From NCBI RefSeq assembly GCF_000812465.1, contig NZ_JWMA01000023.1:1-36173 (forward strand): a stretch of 36,173 nt of DNA, written 5' to 3'. This document shows, one piece after another, positions 24,903 to 33,416 of the stretch. A program made the position numbers and the translations under genes. Every line of letters starts with the position of its first letter. Positions within the stretch are counted from its first letter, which is position 1. Source of the stretch: Cupriavidus sp. IDO (GTDB taxonomy: Bacteria; Pseudomonadota; Gammaproteobacteria; Burkholderiales; Burkholderiaceae). The notes beneath the pieces were generated by a model. That model saw only the letters and a list, made by a program, of their open reading frames with translations, did not search any database and had not been told where the DNA came from.

Positions 24903-26161
24903 TTGTCGTCTCCTTGTGACTCTGTTGGCCGAAGGAATTTCGACGAAGCCGTGTGCTTGAGAATCCCCGATACGCTGTGGAACTCGGACCAGTGCGGATC
25001 GTTCTGTCCTTCCGATGGATCGATGTGCTCGAGCATGTATTCACCCAGGTCCCGCCCGCGCTGCACCGAGCGGACGGCGATCGGCTGCCGCACGTGATTA
25101 AATCGCGCAAGACTTGCGTCGATGTCGCCACCTTCTGCCAACTCCTGCGCTAGCGATTCAGCGTCGGACCCAGCCTTCGCAATACCCATACCAATGTGCG
25201 GGCGACACACAGCAGCTGCATCGCCAATGAGCGCCACTCGCCCATACACGAGACTCGGCGACACGTGGTCGTAGATGGGCGTGAAGAACGGCTTCTCCAC
25301 ACACATCAAGATTTCCCGCATCGGAGGTGGCAACATGCGATGTGCATCGGCTTTCAGTGCCTCAATTACGTCCGCACGCACTTTCGGCGGGGGAATCGAG
25401 AGGTCATAACGCTGGCCATCACTATCCGTTAGCATGTCATCTAGTTGAGAAGCATCCACCGGCCGGTACCATACCCAGTTGAAGCGCCGATGGCCGGGGC
25501 GAAGGTCGTTGTTCGGACCGGCAATTGGATACCCAATGTTCTTGTTGTTCGGCGGCAAGAAGAACGCGAATTTGTCGAACACCGCCGCATGCGCCTCCGG
25601 TGGAATATCGGCTTCCTCCGCCAACCCGCGCCAAACTACGTACCCGGCGTAGATCGGCTGAACTTCCGGCGCGACAATTCCACGTACGGTGGACCGGAAC
25701 CCATCGGCGCCCACCAGAAGATCTGCGGTCTCCCGGACACCGTTTTCGAACACAGCAGTAACCGAAGTCAGGTTCTGCTCTATCGCCACGAGGTTGTACC
25801 CGAGGTGGTGCGAATCCGCTGGAACCGTCGCACGCATGATTTGATGCAGTCTGTCCCACGACGTGACGATCTGATCATAGTGAAGGCGCTCGATTACGTG
25901 CCCTTCCTGGTCGATCGCGATTCGTTCGCTGATGCGCACACCAAGGTCGTTCAGGTCCGCCCCGCTGTGTTCCAGCGTCTGAATCAAATCGTCGTGCGTG
26001 ACGATGCCCGCACCGCGGCCAAACAGCTCCACCTCAGTACGTTCATAGACGTCTGTGCGCCAGCCAGCCTTGCGTAGCAACGTGGCGGCAAACAGGCCAG
26101 CCATCGAGCCACCGATAATGATCGCACGGCGCTGGCGTCCGGAATTGTCTGCGTATTGCAT
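24899..26161 (-). CDS. FAD-dependent aromatic hydroxylase, 2,6-dihydroxypyridine 3-monooxygenase-like
   Basis: A 420-residue class A flavoprotein monooxygenase. The FAD-binding dinucleotide motif is IIIGGSMAGLFAA (residues 15-25), with the GGS-x-x-G variant seen in dihydroxypyridine hydroxylase. The DG motif is LLVGADGFRSTVR (149-160), and the GD motif GRVALIGDAAAVCRPHIGMG (308-326) holds the FAD ribityl contact. TYAGYVVWRG-like and FNWVWYRPV segments match the DHPH subgroup from nicotine degradation in Arthrobacter. It should hydroxylate an activated N-heterocycle or phenol using NAD(P)H and O2. AAAAGGAG gives a strong ribosome binding site. It lies between the MFS transporter (12-base gap) and the LVIVD gene (overlap). 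The true substrate is unknown. Confidence 0.88.
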   Translation of the reverse strand: MQYADNSGRQRRAIIIGGSMAGLFAATLLRKAGWRTDVYERTEVELFGRGAGIVTHDDLIQTLEHSGADLNDLGVRISERIAIDQEGHVIERLHYDQIVTSWDRLHQIMRATVPADSHHLGYNLVAIEQNLTSVTAVFENGVRETADLLVGADGFRSTVRGIVAPEVQPIYAGYVVWRGLAEEADIPPEAHAAVFDKFAFFLPPNNKNIGYPIAGPNNDLRPGHRRFNWVWYRPVDASQLDDMLTDSDGQRYDLSIPPPKVRADVIEALKADAHRMLPPPMREILMCVEKPFFTPIYDHVSPSLVYGRVALIGDAAAVCRPHIGMGIAKAGSDAESLAQELAEGGDIDASLARFNHVRQPIAVRSVQRGRDLGEYMLEHIDPSEGQNDPHWSEFHSVSGILKHTASSKFLRPTESQGDDK

Positions 26162-26173
26162 AACTGTCTCCTT

Positions 26174-27412
26174 TTAAAGCTTGCGAACCTTGGAATAATC
26201 AATGAAGCTCATAAGCACGGCGCCCACAATAGGCGGTACCACAACCATGGCTAGGGATGCCACCGACCAACCCACCTTCCCGACGAGCTCTCCAAACAGA
26301 TACCCGGCAAACGGCCCTGGCAGATAGAACGCGGCCAGCGCGACCGCTCCACATTGACCAATCTTGTTCGGTACGCAACTGCGCTGTACTACCGACATGA
26401 ACCGCGCAAAAAGGAAGCCGCTGACCATCAGGCCGAAGACGAAAGACATCACCACGTGCAGCCAAAACGACGCGAAACCGTGGAACAGGAGATAGCCTGC
26501 AGTACCGAGAACCAGCAGCGCCATGACGACACTGCGTTGACCCGTTCGGTCCCCGATCCAACCTCCGATGACACCGCACATTGCGCCAATCCCGTACATA
26601 CCGAGGGCAGATCCCGCGTCGATGGACGAGTACTTGAGGGCCCCGTGTAAGTAGCTTGCATAAAGTGCGGTGTAGGAGAAGAACGCCAGACCGACCAGAC
26701 CAAAGGAAATTGATCCGAGCACGACGTTGCGACACCAAATCGAAGGCTCATCCGAGCTCGCAGTCTGAGCAACGCGGGCCACCTCGCCGGCTTCAGTGAA
26801 ATCCCGTGGCAATGCCACCGCGGCGACGAGCGCCATGACAACCCCGGCTGCGCCGAAAACATAGAACGAGATTTCCCAACCATTTGCCCACGCCTCGAGC
26901 CGAGTGCCAAGAACCGGGCCAAGAAAGGCCCCTAGCCCGAAGAAGGTCTGCATCGCTCCCATGGCGGCGCCCCGGTTGGCACCAAAGTATCCACCGATGC
27001 ACGCAAAGACGGCGCCGACTTGGAGCGCCTCACCGAATCCGGTCAATGCGCGCAACACTGTCAGGCTCACCAGGCCGCTAGCAAAAGGCGTGGCAAGCGT
27101 GAAGAACGAGTATGCGACTAGCCCACCCAGCAGCACGTGGCGCCGTCCGAACCTAGCCATGAACCACCCGCTCAACGCGGCGAAGATCGCAACGTTGATG
27201 GTGAAGATCGTGCTCACCATCCCCCCCTGCGGTAGGGTGAGTCCGTACGCCGCGCGGATGCTACCGAGGAGTGCGGGAAAAACCTGACGATCCATCGCAT
27301 TGAACATGTATGACGTACCTAGCAGAAGCAGGAACATCAATAGCTGCAACTTGCTGTAGCGCGTTTTCGGTTCGAATGTGGTGCCGTACGGGATTGTTTC
27401 AATTGCGGCCAT
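26174..27412 (-). CDS. MFS transporter, probable aromatic/organic acid permease
   Basis: A 412-residue, 12-helix major facilitator protein. Helix 1 carries SYMFNAMDRQVFPALLGSI, in which the D-R pair is typical of the aromatic-acid/anion transporter groups. The loop 2-3 signature is GWFMARFGRRHVLLGG and the loop 8-9 counterpart GWIGDRTGQRSVVMAL. It has the ribosome binding site AAGGAGAC. It lies in the middle of the catabolic operon, 79 bases after the DapA-like gene, so it is the probable substrate importer, acting together with the porin. Export of a pathway product is the alternative. Confidence 0.9.
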   Translation of the reverse strand: MAAIETIPYGTTFEPKTRYSKLQLLMFLLLLGTSYMFNAMDRQVFPALLGSIRAAYGLTLPQGGMVSTIFTINVAIFAALSGWFMARFGRRHVLLGGLVAYSFFTLATPFASGLVSLTVLRALTGFGEALQVGAVFACIGGYFGANRGAAMGAMQTFFGLGAFLGPVLGTRLEAWANGWEISFYVFGAAGVVMALVAAVALPRDFTEAGEVARVAQTASSDEPSIWCRNVVLGSISFGLVGLAFFSYTALYASYLHGALKYSSIDAGSALGMYGIGAMCGVIGGWIGDRTGQRSVVMALLVLGTAGYLLFHGFASFWLHVVMSFVFGLMVSGFLFARFMSVVQRSCVPNKIGQCGAVALAAFYLPGPFAGYLFGELVGKVGWSVASLAMVVVPPIVGAVLMSFIDYSKVRKL

Positions 27413-27491
27413 TATTTTGTCTCCTTGGATAATGCGTCCGTTGACAGGGCTCGGCAGCGCGGCTCTACGGCCGCGTTCTGCCTCGCCTCGC

Positions 27492-28439
27492 CTACTGCAA
27501 GCGATTCAGTGAGAAACTCGCCAAGTCCAGTCGCGCAAGCAGCGCTGCGCCGTCCTCTCTTTGCATGGGTACCAGCGGTGGCCGCACGATGGCCCACGAC
27601 GAATGACCGTGAGCCTCGGCAAGGGTGTACTTCATCGCTGGAATCATTGCGGACGATTGGTAAATCTGGCGAACCTTGTCCGCGTCGGCTTGGAACACAG
27701 ACGCTTGACGCTCGTCACCCGCCGTCAGCGCTGCGTACAAAGCCTGAATACCGTGCGGGTTGACGTTGACGGTGGCGCTAATACACCCCGCGCCGCCAAG
27801 AGGTAACGCCTTGGAAAGCAGCGACTCACTCGCCGGAAATACGTCGAAACCAGAACTCGAGAATTGATCGATCATCGCTCGCGAGTTCCCCCAATCGCCC
27901 GAAGAGTCCTTGGCGCCGGCAATCGCCTGAGGATATCGCTTGAGAAGTCGCTCGATAAGCGACAGCGAGATTGGAACCTGCGTCAATTGAGGGATGTGGT
28001 ACAGGTACACAGCGAGCCTGGAGTCGCCCACGCGTTCGATCACTTCAGCGTAGTAGGCAAATAGGCCGTCCTCCGACACACCCTTGAAATAGAAGGGCGG
28101 AAGCACAAGCACGCCGCCCGCACCCTTTTCGACCGCATGGCGCGTGAGGCGCACTGTGTCGGTTAGAGCGCAGCTACCCGTGCCTGGCATCAGACGCGAC
28201 GCCGGAATGCCGGCATCCAACAGACGATCGGTCAACTCGACTCGCTCGTCAACCGATAGGGACGCAGCTTCGGAGTTGGTGCCGAAAATGGCGAGGCCTG
28301 CGCCATTTTCTAGTAGCCATCGACAATGCCTCAGATACGCAGGCCAGTCCGGATCGAGATTCGCGGTAAAGGGTGTCAGCACGGGCGCGAGCACGCCGCG
28401 CAGCCGATCCTGGCGCGATTGGGATGCAACAGATGTCAC
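27492..28439 (-). CDS. DapA-family (class I pyruvate-type) lyase/aldolase
   Basis: A 315-residue TIM-barrel protein of the dihydrodipicolinate synthase/N-acetylneuraminate lyase family. The Schiff-base lysine is Lys177 in IAGAKDSSGDW, the catalytic tyrosine is probably Tyr147 in VYLYHIPQ, and the keto-acid-binding loop is GTNSEAASLS in place of GTTGE. Start is GTG at 28439, because AAAGGAG is correctly spaced before it; the ATG at 28478 has no such site and overlaps the upstream gene end. It is not lysine-pathway DapA by context. Together with a 2-hydroxyacid dehydrogenase and a ring hydroxylase, it more likely cleaves or hydrates a 2-oxo-acid from ring cleavage, as in hydratase-aldolases of this family. 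Exact reaction unknown. Confidence 0.87.
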   Translation of the reverse strand: MTSVASQSRQDRLRGVLAPVLTPFTANLDPDWPAYLRHCRWLLENGAGLAIFGTNSEAASLSVDERVELTDRLLDAGIPASRLMPGTGSCALTDTVRLTRHAVEKGAGGVLVLPPFYFKGVSEDGLFAYYAEVIERVGDSRLAVYLYHIPQLTQVPISLSLIERLLKRYPQAIAGAKDSSGDWGNSRAMIDQFSSSGFDVFPASESLLSKALPLGGAGCISATVNVNPHGIQALYAALTAGDERQASVFQADADKVRQIYQSSAMIPAMKYTLAEAHGHSSWAIVRPPLVPMQREDGAALLARLDLASFSLNRLQ

Positions 28440-28474
28440 AAAAGTCTCCTTTCTGTTATAGCGAACAATGGCTG

Positions 28475-31438
28475 TCAACCAATGTCCTGGGCAGTGGATG
28501 GCGCCGGGAGGTTGCCTCCGTACTCGTTACTTGGCGACACCTCGCTTACATGCTGGCCATGTTCGAGCGCGCGATGAAGCAGTTCGGCTAAATGCAGCAC
28601 GTCGCGACCAGTCTCTTGGTGGATCTGTTCGCGACAGCTGAAGCCGTTCGTTAGAATCACCGTATCTTTCGGCTGCTTGCGTACCTCCGGCAGCAGGACC
28701 TGCTCTCCGACGCTGCGCGACAAGCCAATGTGGTCCGGATGAAAGCCGAACGATCCCGCCATGCCGCAACAGCCGCTATCGAGTAACGTCGCGCGCGCGC
28801 CACTACGCTCGAGCATCGCCATGTCGCCACGGGTACCGAAAAGCGACTTCTGATGGCAGTGCGCATGCACTAATACGTCCACCTCCAGACGTGGGGGGAT
28901 GTAGTTGTGATCGAGCAGGAAGTCGCCAAGCAGAACCACGCGATCCGCAAGGCGCTGCGCGCGTGCGTCATCCGGGAAGAGCTTCGGTAGTTCGTCCTTG
29001 AAGACTGACAGGCAACCTGGTTCAAGACCAACGAGTCGCACAGGCTCCTCTTCGCTACCCCCGAGAAGGGGGTCCAGAGCATCCAAGATGTGCTTCAGCC
29101 GGTCACGGGCAAGGTCGAGGTAACCGAAGTCGTAGAGCGGACGCCCGCAACAGAGCGGCTCCTCCGGCACATCCACGTTGAATCCCGCATGGCGCAGCAC
29201 CGCGACCGCCGCCTCGGCGACTTCCGGGTGAAAGTGGTTGGAGAATGTGTCGACCCAAAGTACGACTCTGGGCTGCGCAGCTTCTGGCGTTCGCCGCCTA
29301 ATCCTGGCGCGAAAAGGGCGCCGAGCAAAGCGCGGCAACTCGCGGTCTTGATTGACCCCGGCCACCCACTTCGCGATCGTCGATACACCTGGCGTTTGCG
29401 TCAAGAAGTTCGACAATGCTGGGGCCTTGGCTGCCAGTGGCGCCCAGTCACCGATCCGGCCCATCGACAGCGCCTGCCGCGGGCGGCCACGGTCCTTGTA
29501 GTATTGGGACAGGAACTCCGACTTGTAAGAAGCCATGTCGGTATGCGTGGGGCAGTCACTCCGACAGCCTTTGCAAGCTAGGCAGCTGTCGAGCGCCTCC
29601 TTTACGGCCTCGCTTTGCCAGCCATCGCGAACCACATCCCCCTGTAGCATTTCCCACAGCAATCGCGCCCTGCCGCGTGTGGAGTACCGCTCCTCCCCCG
29701 TCGCGCGATAGCTCGGACACATCGTGCCGCCTTTCGCAGACCTGCAGCGTCCCATTCCGACGCAGCGCTCTACCGCACGTTGAAAGCCATTGCCTTCCCG
29801 GCTGCGGAACTGCAGTGTTGTCGCAATGGGGATGACCTTGTAGTCAGGACCGGCCCTCAAATTTTCGTCGACACGATACGGATCGACGACTTTTCCAGGA
29901 TTGAGTTTCCCAAGCGGATCCCAGATGCGTTTGAACTCCCGCATCGCACCCACCAGTTCCTCGCCAAACATGATGGGCAGGAACTCAGCCTTAGCTTGAC
30001 CATCTCCGTGCTCGCCAGACAGCGATCCGCCATAGGCCACTACCAGCTCCGACGCCTCACGCGCGAACTCTCGAAAGCGAGCCACTCCTGCCGCGGACCT
30101 CAAATCGAAGGTTACGCGAGCGTGCACGCACCCGTCCCCGAAATGACCGAACAGTGACGTCCTGTAGCCATAGCTGTCGACTAGTGCCTGGAAGGCGCGC
30201 AGGTAATCCCCGAGCCGATGCGGATCAACGGCTGCATCCTCCCAGCCGACCTGCGGATCCGGGATGTCGGGGTCAATCGAGAGTTGGGTCGCCGACGCAC
30301 CGTTCTCCCTGATTGACCAGATTTGCTGTTGTACAGCTTTCTCCGGCACTACGCGTGTACTTGGCCGCGGTCCATGAGGACGATTGCGAAAATATTCTGC
30401 CGCGCGCTCTGCCTGCTCCACTGCGGCTTCCATCGTGCTTGCGCCGAACTCCATCACGACCCAGGCGTCTCCGATCGGAAGCAGTTCGATCTCAGCTTGG
30501 GCAAGATTGCGCGCTTGAAGTCCTCGGATGATGGCGCGATCCAATCCCTCAATCGCAATCGGCCCAAACTTTTCGTACTCGGGCACGGCGTCGGCCGCGA
30601 TATAGATGTCATCGAAGCCCAGCACGAGAACAACACGCACTGACGGACTCGTCACAAGGCGCAATCGCGCATGCAACGTCATAGCGCACGTTCCCTCAGT
30701 CCCAACAAGAGCTCGCGCGACGTTGAATCCATTCTCCGGAAGCAACTGATCCAGATTGAATCCCGATACACGTCGCTTGATGCTGGGGAACTTGGCACGG
30801 ATAAGGTCCCCGTACCGGTCTCGCAGCTTTTTCAGATCCGCATATATCTGCCCCTTTCGGCCCCCAGCCTGAATGATTTCTTCGAGCTCTGCATCGCTTG
30901 TCGGCCCAACCCAGAAGCGCTCCCCGTCATAGGTCAGAACCTCAAGCTCATCCACATTCTCAAGCGTCTTACCCGCCATGACTGAATGCGGCCCACAGGA
31001 GTTGTTCCCGACCATTCCGCCGATCGTGCAACGGCTGTGTGTCGACGGATCGGGAGCGAACGTCAGACCATGCTTTTCCGCGGCGTTCCGTAGTGCATCG
31101 CACACCACCCCTGGCTCAACAAGAGCAGATTGCGCCTCCGGGTCAAGCGCAACAATCTGATTGCACCGCCGGGACATGTCAAAAACGACGGCCTCGTTTA
31201 CTGCCTGCCCGTTCATCGAGGTACCGCCGCCGCGAGTCAATACCGGCGCGCTAAAGTCATGGCAGATCCTCATGCCTTCGACAAAGTCATCCAACGAATC
31301 CGGAACCACAACACCGATGGGCACCTGACGATAGTTCGAGGCGTCTGAAGCGTAGACCGCGCGGTGCGCAGTATCGAACCGCACTGCGGCACCTAGCCGC
31401 GCCTGCAGCGTGGCTTGTAGGGGCGTTTCCGGCGTCAT
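28475..31438 (-). CDS. YdiJ-like FAD/Fe-S D-2-hydroxyacid dehydrogenase
   Basis: A large 987-residue fusion. A PCMH-type FAD-binding domain (about 35-270) has TRGGGTSMNGQ (68-78) and GGMVGNNSCGPHSV (140-152). The FAD-oxidase C-terminal domain (about 270-545) has FGHFGDGCVHARV and SGEHGDGQAKAE. Two 4Fe-4S clusters follow: Cys559/565/574 region (CVGMGRCRSAKGGTMCPSY) and Cys619/622/625/629 (CLACKGCRSDCP). At the end are two CCG domains (PLCCGRPLYDFG, SGCCGMAGSFGF). This is the architecture of YdiJ, which oxidises D-2-hydroxyglutarate-like acids and passes electrons onward, and of related D-lactate/glycolate enzymes. It overlaps the hydrolase gene by four bases (ATGA) and precedes the DapA-like gene by 35. 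A 2-hydroxyacid intermediate is inferred. Confidence 0.92.
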   Translation of the reverse strand: MTPETPLQATLQARLGAAVRFDTAHRAVYASDASNYRQVPIGVVVPDSLDDFVEGMRICHDFSAPVLTRGGGTSMNGQAVNEAVVFDMSRRCNQIVALDPEAQSALVEPGVVCDALRNAAEKHGLTFAPDPSTHSRCTIGGMVGNNSCGPHSVMAGKTLENVDELEVLTYDGERFWVGPTSDAELEEIIQAGGRKGQIYADLKKLRDRYGDLIRAKFPSIKRRVSGFNLDQLLPENGFNVARALVGTEGTCAMTLHARLRLVTSPSVRVVLVLGFDDIYIAADAVPEYEKFGPIAIEGLDRAIIRGLQARNLAQAEIELLPIGDAWVVMEFGASTMEAAVEQAERAAEYFRNRPHGPRPSTRVVPEKAVQQQIWSIRENGASATQLSIDPDIPDPQVGWEDAAVDPHRLGDYLRAFQALVDSYGYRTSLFGHFGDGCVHARVTFDLRSAAGVARFREFAREASELVVAYGGSLSGEHGDGQAKAEFLPIMFGEELVGAMREFKRIWDPLGKLNPGKVVDPYRVDENLRAGPDYKVIPIATTLQFRSREGNGFQRAVERCVGMGRCRSAKGGTMCPSYRATGEERYSTRGRARLLWEMLQGDVVRDGWQSEAVKEALDSCLACKGCRSDCPTHTDMASYKSEFLSQYYKDRGRPRQALSMGRIGDWAPLAAKAPALSNFLTQTPGVSTIAKWVAGVNQDRELPRFARRPFRARIRRRTPEAAQPRVVLWVDTFSNHFHPEVAEAAVAVLRHAGFNVDVPEEPLCCGRPLYDFGYLDLARDRLKHILDALDPLLGGSEEEPVRLVGLEPGCLSVFKDELPKLFPDDARAQRLADRVVLLGDFLLDHNYIPPRLEVDVLVHAHCHQKSLFGTRGDMAMLERSGARATLLDSGCCGMAGSFGFHPDHIGLSRSVGEQVLLPEVRKQPKDTVILTNGFSCREQIHQETGRDVLHLAELLHRALEHGQHVSEVSPSNEYGGNLPAPSTAQDIG

Positions 31439-32355
31439 GCTCGTCCCCGCACACGTTCGAGGAACGTGGTCAGCGCTGCGCCGATCTCATGCGGGCAGTC
31501 CTCCGGTACGTAGTGGCGCGCTTCCACAGTGACCTCGGTCTGGTTCGGCCACTGCCGGCAGTGTTCCCGTGCAGCACCTGCGGTCCCATGGCCCTCAGTT
31601 GCATTAATGAAAAGCTTCGGAAGATGGTGACTGGCTCCCATCCAGTCGCTGTAGCGCTTGACTCGCGCGTACATGTCTGGCGGATCGCCGTCGAACGGAA
31701 TGTCTCTCGGAAAGACCAATGTTGGCTTGCGTGATTCCGGAGTCTGGAACGGCGCCGCGTAAATGGCTTTTTCCTCGTCTGTCAGCGAGCGAATGACGCC
31801 GTACTCAAAGAGCATCTTCTCGACGAAGAAGTTGTCACGCAGCACCATGTCCTCGCCTTCCGGTCCGCGCAGGCGCTTAAAGACGGCCTGACGCTCAGGC
31901 GACATGTCTGACCATAGTCGCGGGCGGACCATCGCTTCCATATACACAATGCCCGATACACTCTCCGGGAAGCGACTTGCCCGGTCAAAACCTAGGGCCG
32001 CCCCCCAATCCTGAATGACCAGGACAATGTTGCTACGCAGCCCGAGCTTGGCGAACCACTCATCCAGATAGTCGGCGTGATCAAAAAAGCGATAGGCGCT
32101 TCGCGGCGACTTACTCGACTGGCCCATGCCAATCAGGTCTGGCGCGAGCACGCGCCCAAACGGTAGCGCATACGGAATGACATTGCGCCAGGTGTAGGAC
32201 GATGTGGGATTGCCGTGCAGGAAGACTATCGGATCGCCCTCACCCTCGTCGACGTAGGCCATCTCGGCGTCGAGTACCGAGATGCGTTTCATGTGATAAG
32301 GAAAGGCTGAGCTGATGGACTTTCCGTGCTGCGGCGCAGAGTCGGCCAATGTCAT
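31435..32355 (-). CDS. Haloalkane-dehalogenase-like alpha/beta hydrolase
   Basis: A 306-residue alpha/beta hydrolase with all landmarks of haloalkane dehalogenase subfamily II. The oxyanion/halide Asn49 lies in FLHGNPTSSYTWRNV. Nucleophile Asp116 and halide-binding Trp117 lie in VLVIQDWGAALGF. The acid is probably Glu140 (IVYMEAMVRP), and the catalytic His281 lies in RHYVPEDCPHEIG. An Asp nucleophile followed by Trp distinguishes it from ordinary esterases. The start at 32355 has GGAG six bases upstream. It is the first gene of the catabolic operon. It may remove a halide from the pathway substrate, but many family members have unknown natural substrates and epoxide-like or C-C bond hydrolysis cannot be excluded. 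Confidence 0.9.
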   Translation of the reverse strand: MTLADSAPQHGKSISSAFPYHMKRISVLDAEMAYVDEGEGDPIVFLHGNPTSSYTWRNVIPYALPFGRVLAPDLIGMGQSSKSPRSAYRFFDHADYLDEWFAKLGLRSNIVLVIQDWGAALGFDRASRFPESVSGIVYMEAMVRPRLWSDMSPERQAVFKRLRGPEGEDMVLRDNFFVEKMLFEYGVIRSLTDEEKAIYAAPFQTPESRKPTLVFPRDIPFDGDPPDMYARVKRYSDWMGASHHLPKLFINATEGHGTAGAAREHCRQWPNQTEVTVEARHYVPEDCPHEIGAALTTFLERVRGRA

Positions 32356-33416
32356 ATCTGTCTCCAGTTCTCTTGGGGGGCGGCGGCGCATTCATGTTCC
32401 GAATGGCACTCGAGCTTTGTGTCTTTGCCTTTAGGCAGTTTGGTCTTGGCCTGCGGGAGCGGCAAACGTAAAGAATTCGGCTCTTGCATGAGTTTTATGA
32501 ATACCCGCCATCGCCGCAGTCGCATCCATCAAGTGATTCGCAGCGTGCCCCGAGCCAGGCAAGTGCGTAGCGCGCCTCTGCCAAGTACATATCGGAAAAC
32601 GACGATATGGCGCTGCCCACGGCCGTAGGGGCTGCGGCTCGGCCGCATCAGTGAGACGCATCGCAGAGCCAGAACCAGGAGCCCCGATGAGCACGCCCAT
32701 CTCAGGCGCGTGCACGCTGCATGCCGCCGCTTATGTGCGATACTGGAGTCGCGAACGTTGGAACTTCGCCGACCCCACCTAGGAGCCGTTCGCGCTGGGC
32801 ACCTGGCAGGGAGTCACGCCTAACTGCGCCAAAAGGATGCACGCGCCGTAGCAGCGCGCGCCTGTGATGTCTCCATCGTGACCACGTGGATGGTGAGAGC
32901 GTCTACCGACGCCCATCGGGCAGCGCCGCAAGCGCGGACTCAATTCTGGCAACGTGTAAATTCTGCCGCGATATTCCCAACGACACCGCGTTCGTCGGTA
33001 CGAGCACGTAGTAGCACAATCCCTCGTCATAGGGCTTCGGGAACGGAAAGGGAATGGGCAATTGTGCTCCACAGAATCAGCTGCTGCGAGCGAACAACCG
33101 CATAGGGGTCGGCAAGTACTAGGCGCTCCGTGCCCAAGGTTTTTGCGGGCTTGCGCACGGGCTCATTCGGGCAAGCTACCTAAAGCTGGCCTGCCTGTTA
33201 CCCCTCCTAGTGAGGGTACGCAATCTGGGCATGCCAATTTGCCTCACGCGCCTTGCCGACGCACGCGCGTGGAGGCGCATGCGGTAAGGGGAATCCTGGC
33301 GACGCGGAAGCCGTTGCTCGGCCTCCTGCTGCGACAACTCCGCTTGAGACATCGCCGGCCGGCTGGTGGCCTCCTGTAGACCACCCTCCGACTATCCGTC
33401 TTGCTAATGCCGGACC
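32356..33416. other. About 1 kb of debris between the catabolic operon and the reductase gene
   Basis: No intact gene is visible. One protein-like frame of 57 residues lies on the minus strand at 32903-33076 (LPIPFPFPKPYDEGLCYYVL, then VPTNAVSLGISRQNL, stop after LPDGRR). It begins at a stop codon rather than a start and I do not recognise it. Just upstream of the hydrolase start the promoter of the operon should lie, but no clear -35/-10 pair stands out. Frequent stops in all frames suggest decayed mobile or regulatory sequence. Confidence 0.5.

Noticed and set aside
27492..28439. DapA-like gene as the lysine-biosynthesis enzyme
   Set aside because: The GTNSEA loop differs from GTTGE, and the gene lies inside a catabolic operon, so a housekeeping role is unlikely.
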